From JAWXVD01 sp044425705 (GTDB lineage: Bacteria > Bacillota > Clostridia > Lachnospirales > Lachnospiraceae), in the NCBI GenBank assembly GCA_044425705.1, contig JAWXVD010000167.1:1-5992 (forward strand): a stretch of 5,992 bases of DNA, read 5' to 3'. The position numbers and the translations under genes are program-made. Below the pieces are notes generated by a model. The model did not search any database, was not told the origin of the DNA, and saw only the letters and a program-made list of their open reading frames with translations. Below are positions 1-4,674 of the stretch, one piece after another (position 1 is the first letter of the stretch; every line of letters begins with the position of its first letter).

Positions 1-1964
1 CCGTCAGAAATATTAGATACAACTTTTAAAGGTGTTGCTAATATTTTTAGAGGTTTAGCTAATTTCATTAATGATGGGAATTTATTAACCAAACCAGAAC
101 ATACCCATGTTCCGCTTGTGTATACCCATTTACATACTCTCAATGGCAACAATATAGCTTTCAATATTCCATTCCCGTAGAATGATAATAAAGAACTAAA
201 AGTTAATTTAGCAGCCATAGTAACTCCAAATGCTACAAGAGGACTAGATCCAACACATGCAGCCATCGGATGTGCATTAAATAATAAATCTGAAGCTTCG
301 GTAACAATTGGTCTTCTCTTGAATATTGTCAATATTTTAATAATCCATGGGAATTGTGATACTACATTCCATAGAGTACCGCCATTTTTGAAGAATGGTA
401 GATTTAGAGCGACACCAGAAGCTACTGCTATAATACCACCTATTAAAACTACAGGATTCTTCACAAATGAGAAATAACCTTTTGTTTCATTTATCGCTTC
501 GTTTATATTTTCCACAATAGCCATTGAAGCACCTTTTCTCTGTTGGTATCCTGCTATTGATCTATATTTTCTTAAGAATTGTCTAGCGTGTCTGTCACTA
601 CAGAATATAGGATGGTCACCTACAAATGCTAACGGATCACAAGCATTTTTAATCTTAAGACCTAAAACATTCTCACTATAAACTTTAAGATTATTACAAG
701 CATTTAATCCTGTGAAATTATCTTTCATTGGTTTAGATTTTGTAATCAATATCTCGCCATCAGCATCCTTCCCAAACCTTCCGTCACAATAATCTGTAAT
801 TTCTTTACTTTCTAGCCAACCAGATAGCGCATCTAACTTAGGTATAATGTCCACTTGATTATTAGTAATAGTATAGTAATCTTTACTTCCTAAATTCCAT
901 ATAGCATTAGATAGTTCTGTTGTACTATTAATGCTCTTGCCTCTAGCTTTATTATATACACTAATAACTAATGCAGTTAAACCACTAACAGCTCCACATA
1001 GAGTTGTAGCTTCTCTTACTACATCAGATGTATCTTTTACAGCACCTTTTATACTATCCGCTATCTTAGGCTTAGGTTGTTCTGTAACATCTACAACTTC
1101 TACCACTGTAATTTTATTTTCTTCTTTCATTGTTTTCTCCTTTATTTTTGTTTTTGTTTTATGAGCGTCAGGATCTCCTGCATCTGCGAATAAATCCATA
1201 GCTCTATCATGTGTACAATACATGTCATTTTTGTCTAAATTTGATAATGGTTCAATATCTGATATATTATTTATGAGATTATTTCTCTCTATATCACTAA
1301 ACCATCTAACCTTTTCATCAATAAAGTTATTGATCCTATTCCTTTTGGGATTAGCACAGGTTTTAACTGTATCTTTAATTTCTTCGCACAAGAATTCTAT
1401 ATCTTTAGTCACAGTTATTTCCTGTCCTATAGGTGTTCTTGCATTATGAGCTCTAATAATATTATTAACAAATTCTTCATCTGTTAAATTTTCTACATCA
1501 ACGTCTAATAAATAAGCGACATCTTTACGTAATCCTTCCGAACTTTCTTTAAAGAAACGTGAATCGCCAAATATCATATCAGACATATTTAGTAATAAAT
1601 CATCTCTTACCATATACTTAGGGGTTCCCTTAGTGTGGAATACCTCTGCCAATATTGGATCAAAATACGAACTCTTATGACGTGCTTCTCTAGGTTGAAA
1701 CCTCATGACTCTAAATACATGCTTATACAATTCATGATGTCGCTGATCTAGAATAGCCATAATTTTTTGACCTTCTGCCCCCATCTTGTATAAAGTTTTA
1801 GCATAAGCTAAAAGATCACCAAAAGTAAACCTTTTAGATGCACCACCAAATTTAAAATATCCTTTATCTAAAGTCTTTTTAGATAAATTGATATACTCTA
1901 AAAAACTATAAATATTTTTTCCAGAAAACGGGAAAAAATCATACCTATCTTTCACTCTTGTCAT
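1..1964 (-). CDS. Large membrane-associated phage protein, 3' end outside window
   Basis: An uninterrupted frame of 654 codons runs from an ATG at 1964 to the left edge, where it is still open. The start is fixed by a strong AGGAGG (1973-1978) 8 nt upstream. I do not recognise the family. Residues 1-278 are soluble-looking and charged, beginning MTRVKDRYDFFPFSG. A Lys/Thr-rich linker (about 268-280) follows. The rest has hydrophobic stretches at about 319-337, 503-526 and 567-600, with a further amphipathic, basic stretch to about 625, so the C-terminal half is probably membrane-inserted or membrane-active. An in-frame ATG with its own AAGGAG sits at residue 279, between the soluble and hydrophobic parts. 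The gene follows the 63-residue membrane protein gene, and its first 17 codons are copied in the tandem repeat upstream. It could be a virion or injection protein or a host-membrane factor; this is speculation. The coding call is firm and the function unknown. Confidence 0.93.
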   Translation of the reverse strand, partial: MTRVKDRYDFFPFSGKNIYSFLEYINLSKKTLDKGYFKFGGASKRFTFGDLLAYAKTLYKMGAEGQKIMAILDQRHHELYKHVFRVMRFQPREARHKSSYFDPILAEVFHTKGTPKYMVRDDLLLNMSDMIFGDSRFFKESSEGLRKDVAYLLDVDVENLTDEEFVNNIIRAHNARTPIGQEITVTKDIEFLCEEIKDTVKTCANPKRNRINNFIDEKVRWFSDIERNNLINNISDIEPLSNLDKNDMYCTHDRAMDLFADAGDPDAHKTKTKIKEKTMKEENKITVVEVVDVTEQPKPKIADSIKGAVKDTSDVVREATTLCGAVSGLTALVISVYNKARGKSINSTTELSNAIWNLGSKDYYTITNNQVDIIPKLDALSGWLESKEITDYCDGRFGKDADGEILITKSKPMKDNFTGLNACNNLKVYSENVLGLKIKNACDPLAFVGDHPIFCSDRHARQFLRKYRSIAGYQQRKGASMAIVENINEAINETKGYFSFVKNPVVLIGGIIAVASGVALNLPFFKNGGTLWNVVSQFPWIIKILTIFKRRPIVTEASDLLFNAHPMAACVGSSPLVAFGVTMAAKLTFSSLLSFYGNGILKAILLPLRVCKWVYTSGTWVCSGLVNKFPSLMKLAKPLKILATPLKVVSNISD
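1128..1142 (-). promoter_or_regulatory. Internal in-frame ribosome-binding site and ATG
   Basis: Within the large leftward gene, AAGGAG (1137-1142) lies 6 nt upstream of an in-frame ATG (1128-1130), codon 279. The spacing is optimal, and the following residues (MKEENKITVV) resemble a normal phage protein start. It lies exactly at the boundary between the soluble N-terminal part and the hydrophobic C-terminal part. A second, shorter product beginning here is possible. Alternatively the site is left from a fusion of two former genes, or is a chance product of Lys-Glu codons (AAG GAG). The motif is seen directly; its use is inference. Confidence 0.4.
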
Positions 1965-1981
1965 AATCAAATCCTCCTAAA

Positions 1982-1989
1982 TGTTTATA
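1982..1989 (-). promoter_or_regulatory. TATAAACA element ahead of the large gene
   Basis: On the minus strand TATAAACA lies just downstream of the GC-rich hairpin and 3 nt before the AGGAGG of the large gene. It is one base from the TATAAATA boxes that precede both divergent genes near 4140 and 4198. TATAAATA is the T4-type late promoter core, but in such AT-rich leaders it can arise by chance. A start 6 nt downstream would leave almost no leader before the Shine-Dalgarno sequence, which weighs against it. A duplicate lies at 2414-2421. Confidence 0.25.
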
Positions 1990-1994
1990 ATATT

Positions 1995-2021
1995 GCACCA
2001 CGACCGATTAGGCCGTGATGC
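1995..2021 (-). promoter_or_regulatory. GC-rich RNA hairpin in the leader of the large gene
   Basis: On the minus-strand transcript GCATCACGGCC and GGTCGTGGTGC form an 11-bp stem around a 5-nt loop (UAAUC). Nine pairs are Watson-Crick and two are G-U wobbles. On the plus strand those two positions would be A-C mismatches, so the structure fits an RNA read leftwards. Seventeen of its 27 bases are G or C, against a very AT-rich background. It lies between the terminator of the 63-residue gene and the AGGAGG of the large gene, 16 nt from that site. No U-run follows, so it is not a standard terminator. A role in translation control, RNA processing or stability, or as a protein-binding dyad, is inference. 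Confidence 0.6.
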
Positions 2022-2041
2022 TTGGTAAATAAGTTAACGAG

Positions 2042-2066
2042 AAAAATCTGCTATATTATTTAGCAG
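2042..2066 (-). terminator. Probable intrinsic terminator embedded in the end of the 63-residue gene (copy 1)
   Basis: Reading leftwards, CTGCTA and TAGCAG form a perfect 6-bp stem with a 7-nt loop, followed by ATTTTTC. The left arm lies in the last sense codons (Ala-Ala-Lys) and the TAA stop sits in the loop, so the ribosome reaches into the structure as translation ends. The stem is short, so termination may be partial and feed some transcription into the large gene. Confidence 0.5.
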
Positions 2067-2247
2067 CAGGTGTTTTCTTCACACCTTTTTTCTTTTTTAT
2101 CAAACCTTTAACGACTTGAATTCCTCCTGCGATACCTACAGATGCTGCTACTAAGATAAAAATGTTTTTGTTTTTAACCAAAAAACCTTTAGCTTTAGAT
2201 TCTACACCGACCGACTTAGATGAACCTGCATTTGTACTTTCAGACAT
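2056..2247 (-). CDS. Small single-span membrane protein, copy 1
   Basis: This encodes 63 residues, with start ATG at 2247 and AAGGAG (2257-2262) 9 nt upstream. Residues 1-20 are Ser/Gly/Lys-rich and probably disordered. Residues about 29-50 form one hydrophobic helix rich in small residues, with a GxxxG pattern (G38, G42) of the type that packs helices together. The C-terminus is strongly basic, with a run of four Lys at 51-54 and KKTPAAK at the end. By the positive-inside rule the C-terminus should face the cytoplasm. There is no cleavable signal peptide, since the helix is too far from the N-terminus and an AxA site is lacking. I do not recognise a family. It could be a small membrane-modifying, holin-like or virion membrane-interacting protein; one span and a basic tail fit class III holins loosely, but no lysis gene is visible nearby. 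An identical copy lies 432 bp upstream. Confidence 0.85.
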   Translation of the reverse strand: MSESTNAGSSKSVGVESKAKGFLVKNKNIFILVAASVGIAGGIQVVKGLIKKKKGVKKTPAAK

Positions 2248-2318
2248 AATTTGTGACTCCTTTTTATTTATTAAATTTATAAAATTATTATTTTAACTAC
2301 TTGTTCGGAATAGCTAAT

Positions 2319-2396
2319 TTAATACCTTACTGTATATGATAATATATTTTTTCCAGAAAACGGGAAAAAATCATACCTATCTTTCACTCTTGTCAT
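2319..2396 (-). pseudogene. 5' remnant of the large gene, fused to spacer sequence
   Basis: The repeat copied the AGGAGG site (2405-2410), the ATG (2394-2396) and the first 17 codons of the large gene. At the repeat junction the frame then leaves the gene and runs into the copied spacer, encoding ILSYTVRY before a TAA at 2319-2321. The result is a 25-codon ORF (MTRVKDRYDFFPFSG plus a chimeric tail) with a full-strength ribosome-binding site. It has probably no function of its own, but it is likely to be translated if transcribed. It is direct evidence of the duplication breakpoint. Confidence 0.85.
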
Positions 2397-2426
2397 AATC
2401 AAATCCTCCTAAATGTTTATAATATT

Positions 2427-2453
2427 GCACCACGACCGATTAGGCCGTGATGC
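2427..2453 (-). promoter_or_regulatory. GC-rich RNA hairpin, duplicate copy
   Basis: Identical to the hairpin at 1995-2021, with an 11-bp stem including two G-U pairs on the minus-strand RNA and a 5-nt loop. Here it precedes the ribosome-binding site of the truncated 25-codon remnant instead of the intact large gene. If the hairpin binds a regulator, this copy could act as a decoy. Confidence 0.6.
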
Positions 2454-2473
2454 TTGGTAAATAAGTTAACGAG

Positions 2474-2498
2474 AAAAATCTGCTATATTATTTAGCAG
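2474..2498 (-). terminator. Probable intrinsic terminator, duplicate copy
   Basis: Identical to 2042-2066: a 6-bp stem (CTGCTA/TAGCAG) with a T-run on the minus strand, overlapping the end of copy 2 of the 63-residue gene, with the stop codon in the loop. In this position it would reduce read-through from copy 2 into copy 1, so copy 1 may depend on a promoter within the repeat. Confidence 0.5.
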
Positions 2499-2679
2499 CA
2501 GGTGTTTTCTTCACACCTTTTTTCTTTTTTATCAAACCTTTAACGACTTGAATTCCTCCTGCGATACCTACAGATGCTGCTACTAAGATAAAAATGTTTT
2601 TGTTTTTAACCAAAAAACCTTTAGCTTTAGATTCTACACCGACCGACTTAGATGAACCTGCATTTGTACTTTCAGACAT
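2488..2679 (-). CDS. Small single-span membrane protein, copy 2
   Basis: Identical in DNA and protein to the gene at 2056-2247: 63 residues, a hydrophobic helix at about 29-50 with G38xxxG42, and a Lys-rich C-terminus. Its AAGGAG lies at 2689-2694, 9 nt before the ATG at 2679. It lies 130 bp downstream of the stop codon of the nuclease-acetyltransferase gene. Because the upstream region is copied too, both copies should be expressed from the same signals, and this copy may also receive transcription from the nuclease gene, after which I see no terminator. The duplication therefore raises gene dose without altering the product. Confidence 0.85.
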   Translation of the reverse strand: MSESTNAGSSKSVGVESKAKGFLVKNKNIFILVAASVGIAGGIQVVKGLIKKKKGVKKTPAAK

Positions 2680-2775
2680 AATTTGTGACTCCTTTTTATT
2701 TATTAAATTTATAAAATTATTATTTTAACTACTTGTTCGGAATAGCTAATTTAATACCTTACTGTATATGATAAT

Positions 2776-2784
2776 ATATTTTTT
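2776..2784. repeat. 9-bp microhomology at the duplication edge
   Basis: ATATTTTTT here also occurs at the left edge (1912-1920, within codons 17-20 of the large gene) and at the repeat junction (2344-2352). Short identical sequences at both ends of the unit are the expected substrate for replication slippage or microhomology-mediated unequal recombination. Confidence 0.85.
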
Positions 2785-2809
2785 TACACGGCTATTGGAT
2801 TGTGGGTGA

Positions 2810-4117
2810 TTAAGTGGATTTTATCAATACAGATACTTTATTACCACTCTTCAAAGTGAACTCTCGTTTCTTATCTTCGTAGAAACCATATTTATTATAC
2901 CATTTAACTAGACCTGGTTTAGCATCAGAATCTATATATATAGCATCAGTATTATATTTATCCATCATATATTTAAGAATCTGCGAACCAAGACCAAGAT
3001 AATGATATTCTTTAATTACTTCTAATGAAACTAATACATTACGTTCATTATTAGATCCAGTAAATGCTTCACCTACAGGTTCGTGGTAAACCATAGCACT
3101 AATCTTACCTTCATCTTTAAATGTGAGTATTTTTAATTTATTCTCTTGTATCTTAGCATATACATCCCAGTTTAATTCCCATTTATCTTTTTCTATCTGT
3201 TTCATCACATCCACAGCTAATTCTTCTTGTATGGACATATCTTCTAACTTAGGAAACTTAAATTTCGACGGATCATAGCTTTCGTCATAATCTGGTATAT
3301 CTATAATATATTTTCCATTTTCAGAATCATTTACATCCTTACTCTCTAAAAGTTCTTTCATCTTTAAAAAGTTCTCATATTCTTTATTAACTATTTTTAT
3401 ATAATTGTAGCTTTTAGAGTTAATGATAGCATCATCACAAAGTCTATTCTTTACTTTATCGATATTGACTATCTTCGGATGTGTATTAGGATTATTACCG
3501 CCATCCTTTATCTGAATAACGAGATTAAGATCTTCTATATAAAAATCAGGTATATGAAATTTTTCCTTACCATCGAATGGATATGAAAATATAATATCGC
3601 ATTGTTTTATATATCCATAGGGCATATTTAATACTTTATCACAGTATTCGAGAAAATGCTTCTCGTATGAACCAACATACCCAACTTTATTACCACCCGT
3701 CCAAATATAATCACCAGATATTTTTCTTTTAGATAATACTTTACGTTGAAATTCAGGATCATCTAATAAAGTAATTTTACCATATTTCTTCATCATATTC
3801 TTTTTAAAGTTTTCTCTAGCTATTTGTCTACATTTAGGGCTACAATATCTCTCATATCTTACCTTCTTCTCATTCCAAGAAGTAGGATTCTTTTTACATT
3901 CTACACAAGTAGAACCATCTTTTTTATTCTTTCTATTGAATACATATTGTTTAATGGTAACACCTTCAGGTATTGAAGAGTAGTGAGTTTTTTCTACATG
4001 CTTATACAGAGCATCTACATTATTAAATTTCTGAGGGCAGTCAGGACATTTGTATTGTTTTACTTTATCAGCTGATTTCAATCCACACGCGAAGTACGAA
4101 GTTATATCGAAAGACAT
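2810..4117 (-). CDS. Zinc finger / PD-(D/E)XK-like nuclease / GNAT acetyltransferase fusion
   Basis: This encodes 435 residues from the ATG at 4117. An ATG at 4120 is also in frame, but AAGGAG (4124-4129) is only 3 nt from it and 6 nt from 4117. Numbered from 4117, residues 24-45 form a C2H2 finger (C24, C27, H40, H45). A second zinc site uses C71, C74, C92 and C96. About 140-250 resembles a PD-(D/E)XK nuclease: E152, then P190-D191 in IPDFYIEDLNL, then QIK (Q202, K204) with Gln where Glu is usual, and a following GGNNPNTHP segment. About 320-435 is a GNAT domain with the acetyl-CoA loop YLGLGSQIL (G375, G377) and WYNKYGF (W406-F412). Zinc finger plus nuclease suggests a DNA-binding homing-type or mobile phage endonuclease; the acetyltransferase substrate is unknown. 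It is divergent from the rightward operon and upstream of the duplicated locus. Domain calls are by eye: GNAT and C2H2 are strong, the nuclease moderate. Confidence 0.9.
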   Translation of the reverse strand: MSFDITSYFACGLKSADKVKQYKCPDCPQKFNNVDALYKHVEKTHYSSIPEGVTIKQYVFNRKNKKDGSTCVECKKNPTSWNEKKVRYERYCSPKCRQIARENFKKNMMKKYGKITLLDDPEFQRKVLSKRKISGDYIWTGGNKVGYVGSYEKHFLEYCDKVLNMPYGYIKQCDIIFSYPFDGKEKFHIPDFYIEDLNLVIQIKDGGNNPNTHPKIVNIDKVKNRLCDDAIINSKSYNYIKIVNKEYENFLKMKELLESKDVNDSENGKYIIDIPDYDESYDPSKFKFPKLEDMSIQEELAVDVMKQIEKDKWELNWDVYAKIQENKLKILTFKDEGKISAMVYHEPVGEAFTGSNNERNVLVSLEVIKEYHYLGLGSQILKYMMDKYNTDAIYIDSDAKPGLVKWYNKYGFYEDKKREFTLKSGNKVSVLIKST

Positions 4118-4135
4118 CATTATCTCCTTTATAAT

Positions 4136-4143
4136 TATTTATA
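4136..4143 (-). promoter_or_regulatory. TATAAATA box facing the nuclease-acetyltransferase gene
   Basis: An exact match, on the minus strand, to the core of T4-type late promoters. By T4 geometry transcription would begin near 4130, giving an mRNA whose 5' end is AAAGGAG, 13 nt before the ATG at 4117. It is possibly chance in a very AT-rich spacer. Confidence 0.3.
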
Positions 4144-4193
4144 ATGTCTTGTTTTCCCTCATATACTATCGAAAACATCTATAATATAAAAAA

Positions 4194-4201
4194 TATAAAT
4201 A
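4194..4201 (+). promoter_or_regulatory. TATAAATA box facing the rightward operon
   Basis: An exact TATAAATA on the plus strand, 16 nt before the ATG at 4218. By T4 geometry the transcript would begin near 4207 and lose most of the GAGG site, which argues against that exact use. The TATAAT at 4180-4185 is the alternative and would leave a longer leader. Confidence 0.25.
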
Positions 4202-4217
4202 TTCGAGGATTATATGT

Positions 4218-4658
4218 ATGTCTAAAGTTGAGTTTGTACCTAAAGCTGGAATTGATGGTGATTTTAAAAAAATAGGATCTAGTGTATTTGAGTCTTATGA
4301 TCATCATCGGCTTATAAATATAATAGTTAATTTGGCTGGTATGAGTAAAGGACAAAACCGAGAATTTCCAGAAGTAGGATTGTTGGAAGATTTCTTAGAA
4401 CTTTCTCACATGACGGATACAGACGCTGTACTAAAGCTAAGTTATATAAGAGACCAAATTAATGCTTATATGGATGAAGGAGCTGAAGTAGATCTATCCC
4501 CTTCGTATTCCATCGACGGAGATGGGTATCGAGTAATGGATTTGACTATAGAGTGCTCTAATATACCGGGAAAGTTGATAGTTAATTTATCATCTAGACG
4601 TTCTGGTTCCAGACCATCTTCTAATGCGACTGGCGTGAATATAAAATATTTATCTTAA
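4218..4658 (+). CDS. Probable baseplate-wedge (gp25/GPW-like) virion protein
   Basis: This encodes 146 residues from the ATG at 4218, with GAGG (4205-4208) 9 nt upstream. An out-of-frame ATG at 4214 is not the start. The pattern resembles the GPW/gp25 baseplate family: an N-terminal helix (about 30-45, RLINIIVNLAGM), a short turn with a FPEVGL-like segment (about 50-56) where the family has its conserved Pro-x-x-Gly, then helices at about 57-92 and alternating strands at about 95-128. In that family the protein forms the wedge joining sheath tube and baseplate in contractile tails. The C-terminal tail is Ser/Arg-rich (SRRSGSRPSS). There are no membrane segments. It is the first gene of a rightward pair, 16 nt ahead of the next. 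The resemblance is by general pattern only, so coding is firm and the family tentative. Confidence 0.88.
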   Translation: MSKVEFVPKAGIDGDFKKIGSSVFESYDHHRLINIIVNLAGMSKGQNREFPEVGLLEDFLELSHMTDTDAVLKLSYIRDQINAYMDEGAEVDLSPSYSIDGDGYRVMDLTIECSNIPGKLIVNLSSRRSGSRPSSNATGVNIKYLS

Positions 4659-4674
4659 TATCGGAGGTTATTAA

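Larger units (their letters stand above)
1912..2343. repeat. Tandem direct repeat, copy 1 (432 bp)
   Basis: This segment is repeated base for base immediately to the right at 2344-2775. Including a 9-bp edge, the identical stretch is 441 bp (1912-2352 equals 2344-2784). Read leftwards, the unit holds the 63-residue gene's upstream region, its ribosome-binding site, the gene, its terminator, a GC-rich hairpin, and the ribosome-binding site plus the first 17 codons of the large gene. Copy 1 is joined to the intact large gene. No mismatch was found by eye, including at non-coding and third-codon positions, so the event is recent, is being homogenised, or is an assembly artefact. Confidence 0.97.
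2344..2775. repeat. Tandem direct repeat, copy 2 (432 bp)
   Basis: This is an exact copy of 1912-2343, without spacer between the copies. This copy adjoins the 3' end of the nuclease-acetyltransferase gene. The junction at 2344-2352 (ATATTTTTT) joins the spacer found downstream of the nuclease gene to codon 17 of the large gene, so it is the new join made by the duplication. Confidence 0.97.
4121..4217. promoter_or_regulatory. Divergent intergenic regulatory region
   Basis: These 97 bp lie between two genes transcribed away from each other, so promoters for both directions should lie here or reach through it. TATAAATA occurs exactly once on each strand (4136-4143 minus, 4194-4201 plus), each upstream of the Shine-Dalgarno sequence of the gene it faces. 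A sigma-70-like TATAAT is at 4180-4185 on the plus strand, but no good TTGACA lies 16-18 bp upstream. The start points cannot be fixed from sequence alone. Confidence 0.6.

Noticed and set aside
931..1164. Rightward ORF of 77 codons
   Set aside because: It lies wholly opposite the long leftward gene, has no convincing ribosome-binding site, and its hydrophobic composition is what an antisense frame of AT-rich coding sequence gives.
1222..1449. Rightward ORF of 75 codons
   Set aside because: Antisense shadow of the same long leftward gene, with no Shine-Dalgarno sequence and no plausible neighbours.
1995..2021. GC-rich hairpin as an ordinary intrinsic terminator
   Set aside because: The base run after the stem on the leftward transcript is AAUAUUAUAA, not a U-tract, and a better terminator lies just upstream at 2042-2066.
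2280..2295. A/T-only inverted repeat TAAAAT-TATT-ATTTTA upstream of the 63-residue gene
   Set aside because: The stem is only A-U pairs and such repeats are expected often in spacers of this composition.
1912..2784. Insertion sequence or transposon as the source of the repeat
   Set aside because: There is no transposase, no terminal inverted repeats and no target duplication; a direct tandem copy with microhomology explains the structure.
2785..2809. Terminator after the nuclease-acetyltransferase gene
   Set aside because: The leftward strand has an A-run, not a U-run, after GTGT, and no stable stem could be drawn.
4118..4120. First of two adjacent ATGs as the start of the nuclease-acetyltransferase gene
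   Set aside because: AAGGAG is only 3 nt away; the next ATG has a normal 6-nt spacing. The protein differs by one Met either way.
4180..4185. Sigma-70 promoter at TATAAT
   Set aside because: No acceptable -35 hexamer lies 16-18 bp upstream (CCTCAT occupies that position), so it is noted only as a possible -10 in the intergenic entry.
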